Origin: Bacteroidota bacterium
GTDB taxonomy: Bacteria; Bacteroidota; Bacteroidia; Chitinophagales; Chitinophagaceae
DNA length: 64,000 bases
Assembly: GCA_018268105.1 (NCBI GenBank)
Contig: JAFDXG010000126.1
Span: 62,001 to 126,000 of the forward strand
Direction of reading: 5' to 3'
Shown here piece after piece: positions 44,679-54,679 of this stretch (positions within the stretch are counted from its first letter, which is position 1; each line of letters begins with the position of its first letter). The position numbers and the translations under genes are program-made. The notes beneath the pieces were generated by a model. It had not been told where the DNA came from. It worked only from the letters and a program-made list of their open reading frames with translations, and searched no databases.

Positions 44679-47444
44679 ATGAACACAATGCCGAGACTGA
44701 CTTTTTGTGTACTCCTGACTTTTGCTTTTCACAACGCATTTACACAAACAGCAACAATCAGCGGATCCATTACTGATACTGTTAATCAAAAAAAATTGCA
44801 GTATGCGGTAGTTTCTCTATTGCAGAAATCAGATTCTTCTTTATATAAGTTTACCCGAGCAGATAAGAATGGCAATTTTTCAATAGAGTATATAAAAGAA
44901 GGCTTATTTACAGTCATTATCTCCTATCCTTCATTTGCCGACTATGTAGACGATATAGAAGTAAAGTCCGGAGCCGATATCAAACTGGGAAATATTAATC
45001 TCACCAATAAAAGCATACTGCTTAAAGAAATTGTCATCCGTCAGAATACGGCAATCCGGATGAAAGGAGATACACTCGAGTATACTGCAGACAGTTTTAA
45101 AGTGAGAGCTAATGCCAATGCAGAAGAGTTGTTAAAAGCAATGCCAGGTATACAGGTTGATAAAAATGGAAAAATCATTGCGCAGGGACAGGAAGTACAA
45201 AAGGTGCTGGTAGACGGTGAAGAATTTTTCAGTGATGATCCCACTGTGGCTACCCGGAATATTAGGGCCGATGCGGTAGATAAAGTACAGGTGTTTGACA
45301 AAAAAAGTGACCAGGCGGCATTCACCGGTATTGATGATGGAGAAAAAACGAAGACCATTAATTTAAAACTCAAGGAAGATAAGAAGAATGGTTATTTTGG
45401 AAAGCTAAGCGTGGGTGGTGGGTTGAAAGATAAATTCAACAATGAAGCCATGGTCAATTTTTTTAAAGGCAAGCGAAAGATTGCGGCATTTGGCACTATG
45501 TCAAATACCGGGCAAACGGGACTGAACTGGCGGGACAGCAGGCAATACCTGGGTACTGATGAAAACTTTGAGTACGATGAAAATAACGGGTTCTTTTATT
45601 CATTTGCTGAAAACGAGGCATTCGATTTTAATGGTAATGGACTGCCCCGCGCTTGGACAGGCGGGGCACATTTTTCAAACAAATGGAATGAGAACAAACA
45701 CAATTTCAATGCCAGCTATATGTATAAAAAGCTTGATGTAGATGGTGACGGTGAAACTAAAACACAATATATCCTTCCCGATACACTGTATTATATGAAT
45801 CAACGTAATACCAACTTTGCACAACGCTACCGAAATACCCTGAGTGGCAAATATGAGATTCAGCTTGACTCCACTTCTTCATTGAAATTTGTATTCAGCG
45901 GGTATAAAGGATATACAGAAAACAATAATATTTTTTATTCCGAAGCACTCAATGAAAATTCGGATCCCGTAAATACCAGCAACAGAAAAACCTCCAATAC
46001 AAATAATGAGGCTTCGGTAAATACCAATATTATTTACAGAAAAAAATTTCATAAAACCGGAAGGACGATTGCCGCCACAATGGAACAAAAATATACCGAC
46101 AATAATTCGCAGGGCTATCTTGATGCGCTTAACAGTTTCTTTGGCACATCGGGAGATGTTATTCAGAATGATACTATCAACCAGCGAAAATATAACCACA
46201 GCAAACTCTTTACATTCAATGGGAAAGTTACCTATACAGAACCTGTCAGTATTGATAATTTCATCATCGTTAATTATGGTATTTCTAATACCACCAGCAG
46301 TGCAGACCGTACCACTTATGATTACAATGATGGTAAATATGATGTGCTAAATCCCCTCCTCACCAACGATTATGATTTCCGGGTTACCACCAATGCCGGC
46401 GGAGTCTCTTATCGGATTGCTAAAAAGAAATACAATCTCACAATAGGCAGCGACCTGGCATCACAGGCATATACTCAAAAAGACAAAATAAAAGATTCAT
46501 CATTTCGGTACAACAGGCTGAACCTGTTTCCCAAAGTGAATTTTTTTTACAACTTAAAACCACAAACCAGGCTTAGCATCAACTATAGCGGAAGCACACA
46601 GCAACCCACTATTCAGCAGATACAACCCGTGCTGGAAAACAATGATCCGCTTAATGTTTTTATCGGGAACCCCGATCTCGAACCGGCATTCAATCACCGG
46701 TTTAATGTTTATTTCAATGATTATAAAGTGCTTAAACAAAGAGGGATATTTGCCAATGCAAGCTTTAACCTAATCAACAATGCCATTACAACCAGCAATA
46801 CAGTAGATAAATTTGGTAAACGTGTCTATCAGTCCGTAAACAGCAATGGCATTTACGATTACTCCTCCTACATTAGCTACAATATGCAGGTTCCGTCTGT
46901 TAAGACAACTTTTTTTGCCAACTTAAATTTATATGGGGGCAAGGGAATCAACTTTGTAAACCTTCAGAAGAACACCACTCATAACAATACGTATTCAGCA
47001 GGGGTCGGCGGCTATTTCTCGAATGAAAAAAAGATGAATATTGAACTGAGCTCAAACATATCATACAATACTTCAATTAGCTCCATAAACGAAGCTGTTA
47101 AAACAAGATTCTGGGTATACAGATATAGTATAGACACCTATTTTGCACTGCCTTATAAATTTGAGTTGTCCAGTGATGCGGATTTCAATTTCAGGCAAAA
47201 GACAAATGTGTTTGATCAAAACCGAAATACTATTATCTGGAATGCTTCACTTGGTAAGCGTCTGTTTAAGGAATCCTGTACCCTGAAGTTTTCGATCAAT
47301 GATATACTCAACCAGAATATTGGTTTCAGAAGAGATATACAAAGCAACTTTATAACAGAAAATACCTATGCTACATTAAAACGGTTCTGGCTGGTAAGTT
47401 TTACCTGGAATTTTTCAAAAAATAATGCACAAGCACAAAACTGA
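44679..47444 (+). CDS. TonB-receptor-type outer-membrane barrel with N-terminal regulatory-like domain
   Basis: 921 residues. A signal peptide (LTFCVLLTFAFHNAFTQ) is followed by a carboxypeptidase-regulatory-like domain, about 25-110 (TATISGSITDTVNQKKLQYA), then a plug-like region with AEELLKAMPGIQVDKNGKII and VQKVLVDGEEFFSDDPTVA. A long beta-barrel follows to the C-terminus, ending in an aromatic strand (FWLVSFTWNFSKN). This is the usual outline of large outer-membrane receptor-like proteins in Bacteroidota. No TonB-box or SusD partner is visible. The GLPGLI gene begins 5 bases after its stop, so they are likely a unit. Confidence 0.88.
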   Translation: MNTMPRLTFCVLLTFAFHNAFTQTATISGSITDTVNQKKLQYAVVSLLQKSDSSLYKFTRADKNGNFSIEYIKEGLFTVIISYPSFADYVDDIEVKSGADIKLGNINLTNKSILLKEIVIRQNTAIRMKGDTLEYTADSFKVRANANAEELLKAMPGIQVDKNGKIIAQGQEVQKVLVDGEEFFSDDPTVATRNIRADAVDKVQVFDKKSDQAAFTGIDDGEKTKTINLKLKEDKKNGYFGKLSVGGGLKDKFNNEAMVNFFKGKRKIAAFGTMSNTGQTGLNWRDSRQYLGTDENFEYDENNGFFYSFAENEAFDFNGNGLPRAWTGGAHFSNKWNENKHNFNASYMYKKLDVDGDGETKTQYILPDTLYYMNQRNTNFAQRYRNTLSGKYEIQLDSTSSLKFVFSGYKGYTENNNIFYSEALNENSDPVNTSNRKTSNTNNEASVNTNIIYRKKFHKTGRTIAATMEQKYTDNNSQGYLDALNSFFGTSGDVIQNDTINQRKYNHSKLFTFNGKVTYTEPVSIDNFIIVNYGISNTTSSADRTTYDYNDGKYDVLNPLLTNDYDFRVTTNAGGVSYRIAKKKYNLTIGSDLASQAYTQKDKIKDSSFRYNRLNLFPKVNFFYNLKPQTRLSINYSGSTQQPTIQQIQPVLENNDPLNVFIGNPDLEPAFNHRFNVYFNDYKVLKQRGIFANASFNLINNAITTSNTVDKFGKRVYQSVNSNGIYDYSSYISYNMQVPSVKTTFFANLNLYGGKGINFVNLQKNTTHNNTYSAGVGGYFSNEKKMNIELSSNISYNTSISSINEAVKTRFWVYRYSIDTYFALPYKFELSSDADFNFRQKTNVFDQNRNTIIWNASLGKRLFKESCTLKFSINDILNQNIGFRRDIQSNFITENTYATLKRFWLVSFTWNFSKNNAQAQN

Positions 47445-47449
47445 ATATC

Positions 47450-48187
47450 ATGAAGAAGAACGTATTTATACTGCTATCCATAGTATTGTTTGCTGCTTCA
47501 TTTTCAAAAGCCCAGTTTATTCTGAAAGGTAAAATTGAATTTGAAAGAACCGTTAATATATATAAACAAATGGAACTTGAAGATGATGGATGGGCAACTA
47601 CCTTAAAAAAACAAACTCCCGAATTCAAACACACCTATTTTAATCTCATTTTTTCCGAAGGGAAAACATTATATGAACCAGGCAGAGAGAGCAGAGAAAA
47701 ACCGACTCCTTTTGGTGAAGGTCCGGCAACTTCCAATATCGTGTACACCGATCTTGATAATCAGAAAACAGTAGCAGCCAAGCAGGTATTTGATGAATCC
47801 TTTCTTATACAGGACAGCCTGCGCAAATACAATTGGCATATAACAAAAGATACACGGAAAATAGCGGGGTTTGAATGTAAAAGGGCGTTCACAATAATTA
47901 TGGACTCTGTATTTGTTGTTGCTTTCTATACGGATGAAATTGTTTCAAGTGGCGGCCCGGAATCTTTTCAGGGACTACCAGGTATGATACTGGGACTGGT
48001 GATACCAAGACTATATACCAACTGGTATGCTACAAAAGTTGAACTTGAGCAGGTGAAAGCAGCAGATATTCTTCCCCCTAAAAGGGGAAAGAGTAGCAAT
48101 TATTCCGACATGGAAAAAACGGTGCAAAAAAGCCTTAAACGCTGGGGCAAATGGGGTACAAAATACATTTGGCAGATTATGATATGA
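47450..48187 (+). CDS. GLPGLI family protein
   Basis: 245 residues with a signal peptide (FILLSIVLFAASFSKAQ). The defining motif reads GPESFQGLPGMILGLVIP near residue 170. The family is named for GLPGLI and is restricted largely to Bacteroidota. Its role is unknown. It follows the outer-membrane barrel gene by 5 bases, the usual genomic pairing. A basic stretch ends the protein (TVQKSLKRWGKWGTKYIWQI). Confidence 0.9.
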   Translation: MKKNVFILLSIVLFAASFSKAQFILKGKIEFERTVNIYKQMELEDDGWATTLKKQTPEFKHTYFNLIFSEGKTLYEPGRESREKPTPFGEGPATSNIVYTDLDNQKTVAAKQVFDESFLIQDSLRKYNWHITKDTRKIAGFECKRAFTIIMDSVFVVAFYTDEIVSSGGPESFQGLPGMILGLVIPRLYTNWYATKVELEQVKAADILPPKRGKSSNYSDMEKTVQKSLKRWGKWGTKYIWQIMI

Positions 48188-48388
48188 GTACTGTGTGGCT
48201 TCACGGGGATTTCACGCACAGTGCACAACGGGGCAGCGATGCAATGAAATAAAGGTTGATGAAATGGTTCAGCGGGGTTTCACATTAAGGATCAACAGTA
48301 AACAATAAATCTCAACCGATTAATCATCTGTGTATAACTCTGTATTCTCTACCTCTCAATGGGGTTGGTGAGTGAAAAATTTAGGTAA

Positions 48389-49450
48389 CTAATACGCCAG
48401 ATTTTTCAGTTTGCTCATATCAGTGATAATGATTTTTCCTTCTTTGATTTCTATTAATTTTTCACTTTTAAAATCACTGAGAGTTCTAATAAGCGATTCG
48501 GTTGCAGTTCCTACATAATGCGCCATATCTTCTCTTGAAATTTCTATACTTCGGTTCTTTCCGTTGTTGTTGAATTTGTCTTGAATTTCCACAAGGGCTT
48601 TGGCAACTCTTTTGCGCAGGGAGCCGTATGCAAGATTAAGCAGCCTTTCTTCCTTCTCCTTTACATTTTGAGATATCACTTTGATAAATTTTGCTGCCAC
48701 ACTAATATCGTCATATACCATCTGCACAAATTCTTCAGAAGGTATTTCCACTATTTCTGCATCTTCGAGCACTAATGCATTTTCATCATAATTTCTCCCT
48801 TCAAGCAAAGGCATATACCCCATAAAATCTCCCTTACTAAAAAGATCAGTAATATACTCTTTGCCATTTTCATGTACCCTAAAACCTTTTACTTTGCCGC
48901 TCTTTAAGTAATAAAGAAACTTTGGGCGCCTGCCTTCCGTAAAAAGCATCTGCTTTTTGCCATAAGTTTCGCTATTATATTTATCTATATCTAGTGGAAA
49001 TATCCCATTATTTGAGAGGTCGCTGGTTAATTCGCTAAAACCTTTTGATCCTGCACTGTATTTTTTCTGAAGTACTTCATATTTTTTCAACCTGCTTTCT
49101 ATGGCATTCATCAGTTCGTGTTCTTCAAAAGGTTTGGTGATATAGTCATCGGCACCCATTTCCATACCCTTCCGGAAATCACTGCGTTCTGTCTTAGCAG
49201 TTAGAAAAATAAAAGGAATATTTTCTGTCTCGGGGTTTTTTCTTACCAGGTGCAATACACCATATCCATCCAGTCCAGGCATCATAATATCACAAACTAC
49301 AAGATCGGGTTTGTCCGATAATATAAGCGAAACCCCCTTTTTGCCGTCTTCGGCAACAAGCGTTTTATACCCTCCGAGCGATAAAAGTTCCGCTGTATTT
49401 TCTCTCAAATCGTCATTGTCGTCAATAATCAAAATAGTGTGCTTAGGCAT
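48389..49450 (-). CDS. Receiver-CRP/FNR fusion transcriptional regulator
   Basis: 353 residues. A receiver domain, about 1-120, has ILIIDDNDDLREN, the phosphoacceptor Asp in LVVCDIMMPGLDGYG near 54, and DDYITKPFEEHE with the conserved Lys. A cyclic-nucleotide-type sensor domain runs about 145-270 (LYYLKSGKVKGFRVHENGKE, DLFSKGDFMGYMPLLEG). A C-terminal CRP-type HTH, about 280-345, has ISREDMAHYVGTATESLIRTLSDFK. The ATG at 49450 was chosen over 49471 because PKHTILIIDD is the natural domain start. It is divergent from the cbb3 oxidase cluster, and an FNR-like palindrome sits between them. The PAS kinase at 58468 may be its partner. Confidence 0.93.
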   Translation of the reverse strand: MPKHTILIIDDNDDLRENTAELLSLGGYKTLVAEDGKKGVSLILSDKPDLVVCDIMMPGLDGYGVLHLVRKNPETENIPFIFLTAKTERSDFRKGMEMGADDYITKPFEEHELMNAIESRLKKYEVLQKKYSAGSKGFSELTSDLSNNGIFPLDIDKYNSETYGKKQMLFTEGRRPKFLYYLKSGKVKGFRVHENGKEYITDLFSKGDFMGYMPLLEGRNYDENALVLEDAEIVEIPSEEFVQMVYDDISVAAKFIKVISQNVKEKEERLLNLAYGSLRKRVAKALVEIQDKFNNNGKNRSIEISREDMAHYVGTATESLIRTLSDFKSEKLIEIKEGKIIITDMSKLKNLAY

Positions 49451-49494
49451 AATTTTTTTCCTTTGCTGCAAATTGCAAATATACTCATTCAGCT

Positions 49495-49508
49495 TTGACT
49501 ATAATCAG
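49495..49508. promoter_or_regulatory. FNR/CRP-like palindrome upstream of ccoI
   Basis: TTGAC-TATA-ATCAG matches the TTGAT-N4-ATCAA consensus in 8 of 10 half-site bases. Its centre is 57.5 bases before the last G of TATTTTG (49553-49559), a short variant of TAnnTTTG reading into ccoI. It sits between the CRP-like regulator gene and ccoI. Confidence 0.55.
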
Positions 49509-49567
49509 TATTACCATTGAGAATCATCATAAATCGGGTTACCCTGCCGGCTTATTTTGCAGTCTAT

Positions 49568-51949
49568 ATGTCATCACAGGTAAAGCAAACTGTTCAATGT
49601 GTACATTGCGGAGAGCCCTGCAACAACAGTAGTATTCAACTCCAGGAAAAAACATTCTGTTGCGAAGGGTGCAGGATGGTGTATGAAATTATCAATGAAA
49701 ATGGGCTTTGCCGGTATTATAATCTTAATGATGCTCCGGGGATAACCCAAAAAGTACCGGTAAGACGCGAAAAATTTGCTTTTCTTGATGATGAGAAAAT
49801 TGCTGCAAAGCTCATTTCCTTTAGAGACGAAACTCACACTTATATCACTTTTTACCTGCCACAAATACACTGCAGTTCCTGTCTTTATCTGCTGGAAAAC
49901 CTGCATAAACTGAGACCTGGTATAGTGTCAGCCAAAGTGAATTTTTCCCGTAAAGAGGTGGAAATTATTTTTGAAAACAGTAAAGTATTTCTTCGGGAAG
50001 TAGCCGAACAGTTGACTGCTGTGGGCTATGAACCCTATATTAGCCTGAATGATTTGAAACAAACACGCCCGGCCGCAAATAAATCGCAAATTATCAGACT
50101 GGGGATAGCCGGTTTTTGCTTCAGTAATATCATGCTGATGAGTTTCCCCGACTACCTGGGCATTGATGCCGGTGATGAAGCCATTCTGCGGGTATTCAGA
50201 ACTGGAAACCTGTTACTGTCCCTTCCTGTTTTTTTCTATGCCGCATTTCCCTTCTATGAATCATCCTGGAAAGGCATTAAACATAAATTTCTCAATATTG
50301 ACACCCCAATCGCTCTTGCCATTATCATCACTTTTATTCGAAGTCTGTGGGAGGTATTCTCAGGTTCGGGTGGGGGTTATTTCGACTCGATGACAGGTAT
50401 TGTTTTTTTTATGCTTGCCGGAAGAGTTATTCAGGATAAAACTTACCGCCAGCTTTCATTCGACAGGGATTATAGTTCCTATTTCCCCGTGGCAGTATCC
50501 GTATTGAAAAATAACAAAGAGATACCTACACTTTTACCTGAGATAAAGGTAAATGATACCCTGCTTATTCATCATGGAGAACTAATTCCTGCCGACGGGC
50601 TGATCACTAAGGGAAATGCGCTGATTGATTATAGTTTTGTAACCGGTGAATCTTTGCCGGTGATGAAAGAGATTGGAGAAATTGTATATGCAGGTGGCAG
50701 GCAAACAGAAGGCAATATTGAAGTATTGGCTATCAAAGAAGTAAACCAGAGTTATCTCACAAGCCTTTGGAATAAAGATGATCAACCTCCTAAGGAGAAA
50801 AACGTATCTTTTGTACACAGTATAAGTAAATACTTTACCGTTATTGTTTTCTTTATTGCCGCACTGTCAGCATTATATTGGGTATTTCACGATCCTTCAC
50901 GGATATGGAATGCTGTAACAGCAGTTTTCATAATCGCTTGTCCCTGTGCATTATTGCTGTCCAATAGCTTTACCAATGGTCATATTCTAAACATACTATC
51001 CCGCAATCAGTTGTATCTGCGCAAAGCAGGTGTGCTTGAAGACATTGCTAAAGTTGATCATATTGTTTTTGATAAAACGGGAACCCTTACCTCTGCTGGT
51101 GAACAGGTGGTGCTTTATGAAGGCCGTGAATTGAGTGAAACGGAGATATCTGAAATTGTGGCTTTAGCTTCCTGCTCTACCCATCCGCTTAGCAAAGCAT
51201 TGGTATCCAATTTCGGAGTTGGTGAAAAACCTGTCGTACAGGGGTTTAAAGAATACCCGGGGAAAGGTATAGAGGGTTTTGTGAATGATCGCTGGTTGTG
51301 GATTGGAGCTGATCCTGGAAAACAGCAAAGCGGATTAGAGTCCTCCGCAGTTTATATACGTTTTGAAAACCAGGATACAGGAAGGTTTCTGATTAGTAAT
51401 CACTATCGCAAAAGCATACCCGAATTATTAAATGAACTGTCGAAAAGTTACAGGCTGTCTATTATATCCGGTGATAATGATGCAGAGATGCAAAGACTTC
51501 AACATCTTGCCGGCAGTAATACAACTTTACTTTTTTATCAAAAGCCAGAGGATAAGCTGCATTATATACAAAGCCTTCAGCAGAAATCCGAAAAAGTTAT
51601 GATGATTGGCGACGGGCTGAATGACGCAGGTGCTTTGAAACAGAGTGATGTAGGCATAGCCGTAAGTGAGCAGTCAAACAATTTTACGCCGGCCAGTGAT
51701 GGTATTATAGCAGCAAAACAATTACCCCGACTCAACAGGTTTATCCGGTTATGCAAAATAAACCGGAAAATAGTGCTGATTTGTTTTGTGATTTCCATAT
51801 TGTATAATGTAATTGGATTGTATTTTGCAGTGCAGGGAAATCTTTCTCCATTGATAGCTGCCATACTTATGCCCTCAAGTTCACTTAGTATTGTGTTGTT
51901 GAGCTTTGGAGCCAGTCATGTCGGCGCACGCTGGATAAGGCTGTCTTAG
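49568..51949 (+). CDS. ccoI: Copper-type P-type ATPase of the cbb3 assembly cluster (CcoI-like)
   Basis: 793 residues from the ATG at 49568; the longer frame starts with a TTG at 49517. The N-terminus carries two Cys-rich motifs (CVHCGEPC, residues 11-18, and CCEGC, about 31-35) and an HMA-like domain with CSSC at 102-105. P-type ATPase motifs follow: the ion-path CPC near 457, FDKTGTLT with the phosphorylated Asp near 501, HPLSKAL near 540, and MIGDGLNDAGAL near 680. CcoI exports copper for the Cu-B site of cbb3 oxidase. It opens the oxidase cluster, upstream of ccoS and ccoNO. Confidence 0.94.
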   Translation: MSSQVKQTVQCVHCGEPCNNSSIQLQEKTFCCEGCRMVYEIINENGLCRYYNLNDAPGITQKVPVRREKFAFLDDEKIAAKLISFRDETHTYITFYLPQIHCSSCLYLLENLHKLRPGIVSAKVNFSRKEVEIIFENSKVFLREVAEQLTAVGYEPYISLNDLKQTRPAANKSQIIRLGIAGFCFSNIMLMSFPDYLGIDAGDEAILRVFRTGNLLLSLPVFFYAAFPFYESSWKGIKHKFLNIDTPIALAIIITFIRSLWEVFSGSGGGYFDSMTGIVFFMLAGRVIQDKTYRQLSFDRDYSSYFPVAVSVLKNNKEIPTLLPEIKVNDTLLIHHGELIPADGLITKGNALIDYSFVTGESLPVMKEIGEIVYAGGRQTEGNIEVLAIKEVNQSYLTSLWNKDDQPPKEKNVSFVHSISKYFTVIVFFIAALSALYWVFHDPSRIWNAVTAVFIIACPCALLLSNSFTNGHILNILSRNQLYLRKAGVLEDIAKVDHIVFDKTGTLTSAGEQVVLYEGRELSETEISEIVALASCSTHPLSKALVSNFGVGEKPVVQGFKEYPGKGIEGFVNDRWLWIGADPGKQQSGLESSAVYIRFENQDTGRFLISNHYRKSIPELLNELSKSYRLSIISGDNDAEMQRLQHLAGSNTTLLFYQKPEDKLHYIQSLQQKSEKVMMIGDGLNDAGALKQSDVGIAVSEQSNNFTPASDGIIAAKQLPRLNRFIRLCKINRKIVLICFVISILYNVIGLYFAVQGNLSPLIAAILMPSSSLSIVLLSFGASHVGARWIRLS

Positions 51950-52157
51950 GGAGACCTTGCAGGGGGCGCAGAAACACGGGCTGTGAAAACGCGAAACGAA
52001 GTACAAAAAACTACAGCCGTTCATAGGGAAATACCAGTTTACTCCCTGCTCATTGCCCCTCATGAATTTCTCCTGACAAAAATCATATCTTTCATTGATA
52101 CAACTTATAATTCATCGGCAGGGAGCAGGATACTTTTACAAAAATTTATTTTTCACT

Positions 52158-52319
52158 ATGGCTGTTATTGTCATTCTTCTTTTGGCAAGTATATCAGTGG
52201 CGGGGCTTTTCCTGGCAGCGTTTTTATGGGGAGTAAAGTCAGGCCAGTTTGAAGACGATTTTTCCCCGGCATCCCGCATTTTGTTCGATAACGAATCGCA
52301 ATCATCATCCCAATTATAA
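52158..52319 (+). CDS. ccoS: CcoS, cbb3 oxidase assembly protein
   Basis: 53 residues from the ATG at 52158; the frame opens earlier at 52095 with a non-homologous leader. One N-terminal transmembrane helix (VIVILLLASISVAGLFLAAF) is followed by the family motif WGVKSGQFEDDFSPASRIL. CcoS is needed for haem and copper insertion into CcoN. It lies between ccoI and ccoN, as in most cbb3 clusters. The 208-base gap after ccoI has no credible coding sequence. Confidence 0.93.
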   Translation: MAVIVILLLASISVAGLFLAAFLWGVKSGQFEDDFSPASRILFDNESQSSSQL

Positions 52320-52344
52320 AAATCAAGACAAACATTACCGGTTT

Positions 52345-54480
52345 ATGCAATTAGAGAAATTCTATTACGACAATAAGATTGTAAAAGCTTTTGGCTATGC
52401 CACAGTTATTTTTGGTGTTGTAGGTATGCTTGCAGGGTTATGGGCTGCTATTCAGATTTATGCCCCTTCTGCCAGTCTTCATTATGCACCCACCACGTTT
52501 GGGCGCATCAGACCTGTGCATACCAATGCTATCATCTTTGCTTTTGTAGGCAACTGTATCTTTACCGGGGTCTACTATTCTCTTCAGAGGTTGTGCAAGG
52601 CCAGGATGTTCAGCGATACACTTAGCTGGATTCATTTTTGGGGCTGGCAGTTAATTATTGCATCTGCTGCTATAACCCTAATGCTTGGTTTTACTACCGG
52701 TAAGGAATATGCGGAACTGGAATGGCCAATTGATATTGCCATTACCCTCGTTTGGGTGGTATTTGGTATCAATATGTTTGGTACTATTATCAAACGCAGA
52801 GAGAAACATTTATATGTGGCCATCTGGTTCTATATAGCTACATGGGTTACTGTAGCTATGCTGCATATTGTAAATTCATTCGAACTTCCGGTTACTTTTT
52901 TCAAGAGCTACAGTTGGTACGCAGGCGTGCAGGATGCACTGGTACAATGGTGGTACGGGCATAATGCGGTTGCCTTTTTTCTAACTACACCTATACTTGG
53001 ATTGATGTATTATTTTCTGCCCAAAGCAGCTAATCGTCCAATCTATTCTTACAGGCTTTCCATTATTCACTTCTGGTCGCTGATATTTATTTATATATGG
53101 GCCGGTCCGCACCATTTGCTGTATACAGCGCTGCCGGATTGGGCACAGTCGCTGGGTACTGTGTTTTCAATGATGCTCATATTCCCTTCCTGGGGTGGGA
53201 TGCTAAACGGTCTTTTTACGCTGCGTGGTGCATGGGATAAAGTACGTGAAGATCCTGTTTTGAAATTTATGGTAGTTGCTATTACCTGTTATGGTATGGC
53301 AACACTTGAAGGTCCGTTGCTGAGTTTGAAAAACATTAATGCCATAGCACATTTCAGCGACTGGATTATAGCCCATGTGCACGTGGGAGGTCTGGGCTGG
53401 AATGGCTTTATGGCATTTGCAATGCTGTATTACCTCGTTCCTAAAATGTGGAATACACCACTATACTCCAAAAAGCTGGCCACAAATCATTTCTGGCTGG
53501 GTACTATCGGTATTATACTCTATGCTGTACCGTTATACTGGGCAGGATTTACCCAAAGCATCATGTGGAAGACTTTTACCCCAGAAGGACAACTGAAATT
53601 TCAGTTCCTGGAAACGGTAACTAACATTATCCCAATGTATGTTTCGAGAAGCATTGGCGGGGGATTATACCTTATTGGTGCTCTGCTGATGACATATAAC
53701 CTGGTTAAAACAATAGCTAAGGGGCAGTTTATAGCAAATGAAGCTGCAGAGGCTCCTCCCATTGCAAAAGAAGCAGCAGCACATGCGAAGGAAAGCTGGC
53801 ATAGAAAAATTGAACGCAAACCTGTTACAATGCTTGTGTTCAGTCTTATTGTTGTGGGTATTGGCGGCATCTTGGAAATGGTGCCCACATTTTTGGTAAA
53901 ATCAAATGTGCCTACTATTGCCAGTGTAAAACCTTATACACCGCTTGAGCTACAGGGAAGAGATATTTATGTAAGGGAAGGATGTTACACCTGTCACTCA
54001 CAAATGGTGCGGCCTTTCAGAGATGAAGTTGCCCGTTATGGCGAATATTCCAAAGCCGGTGAATTTGTTTATGACCATCCTTTTCAGTGGGGTAGCAAAC
54101 GCACGGGACCCGACCTGGCACGTGTTGGCGGAAAATATCCCGATAGCTGGCACTACAATCATATGGATGACCCAACCTCAATGTCGCCGGGGTCCGTAAT
54201 GCCTACCTACTCCTGGTTGCTCGATGATAATCTGGATACAACAACTACAGGAGCAAAAATAAGAGCAATGCAAAAACTGGGTGTCCCCTATCCTGAGGGA
54301 TATGATAAGATAGCCAATGCCGAATTATCTGCACAGGCAGCTTCCATCAGGGAAAGCCTGAAGAAAGATAAAATAGAAACTCCGGCAAATAAAGAAATCA
54401 TTGCCCTAATAGCCTATTTGCAGCGTATTGGTAAGGATATAAAACTGGAGCAGGGGAATACTCAAACAGCAATTAAATAA
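52345..54480 (+). CDS. ccoNO: Fused CcoN-CcoO subunit of cbb3-type cytochrome c oxidase
   Basis: 711 residues joining two subunits usually separate in proteobacteria. Residues 1 to about 480 are CcoN, the haem-copper oxidase catalytic subunit with about 12 helices: HTNAIIFAFVG near 60 (haem ligand), WWYGHNAVAFFLT near 203 and WIIAHVHVGGLGWNG near 340. From about 535 the CcoO part begins with RDIYVREGCYTCHSQMVRPF, a CXXCH haem motif at about 547-551. Later TGPDLARVGGKYPDSWH and SPGSVMPTY follow, with the axial Met. The ATG at 52345 was chosen over 52249, which overlaps ccoS. Reduces oxygen with high affinity and pumps protons. Confidence 0.95.
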   Translation: MQLEKFYYDNKIVKAFGYATVIFGVVGMLAGLWAAIQIYAPSASLHYAPTTFGRIRPVHTNAIIFAFVGNCIFTGVYYSLQRLCKARMFSDTLSWIHFWGWQLIIASAAITLMLGFTTGKEYAELEWPIDIAITLVWVVFGINMFGTIIKRREKHLYVAIWFYIATWVTVAMLHIVNSFELPVTFFKSYSWYAGVQDALVQWWYGHNAVAFFLTTPILGLMYYFLPKAANRPIYSYRLSIIHFWSLIFIYIWAGPHHLLYTALPDWAQSLGTVFSMMLIFPSWGGMLNGLFTLRGAWDKVREDPVLKFMVVAITCYGMATLEGPLLSLKNINAIAHFSDWIIAHVHVGGLGWNGFMAFAMLYYLVPKMWNTPLYSKKLATNHFWLGTIGIILYAVPLYWAGFTQSIMWKTFTPEGQLKFQFLETVTNIIPMYVSRSIGGGLYLIGALLMTYNLVKTIAKGQFIANEAAEAPPIAKEAAAHAKESWHRKIERKPVTMLVFSLIVVGIGGILEMVPTFLVKSNVPTIASVKPYTPLELQGRDIYVREGCYTCHSQMVRPFRDEVARYGEYSKAGEFVYDHPFQWGSKRTGPDLARVGGKYPDSWHYNHMDDPTSMSPGSVMPTYSWLLDDNLDTTTTGAKIRAMQKLGVPYPEGYDKIANAELSAQAASIRESLKKDKIETPANKEIIALIAYLQRIGKDIKLEQGNTQTAIK

Positions 54481-54498
54481 ATATTACAAATAACGTGT

Positions 54499-54675
54499 AT
54501 GAAATTTATTCATTATCTCGAAAAGATCAGCAGGGTTGACATATATGCACTGCTTTCCTTCGGTATATTTTTCCTGTTTTTCCTTGCTGTACTGACATGG
54601 GTTTTTAAAACAGATAAAAACAGGTTGAATACAATCAGTCATATACCATTAGATGAACAAGAAACTCAAAACTAA
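54499..54675 (+). CDS. ccoQ: CcoQ-like small cbb3 oxidase subunit
   Basis: 58 residues from an ATG 19 bases after ccoNO. It has a short cytoplasmic start (MKFIHYLEKISRVDIYALLS), one transmembrane helix (FGIFFLFFLAVLTWVF) and a charged tail (KTDKNRLN). Size, topology and position between ccoNO and ccoP match CcoQ, which stabilises the complex. Its stop lies five bases before the ccoP start chosen here. It is too short for many gene finders. Confidence 0.8.
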   Translation: MKFIHYLEKISRVDIYALLSFGIFFLFFLAVLTWVFKTDKNRLNTISHIPLDEQETQN

Positions 54676-54679
54676 TTTT

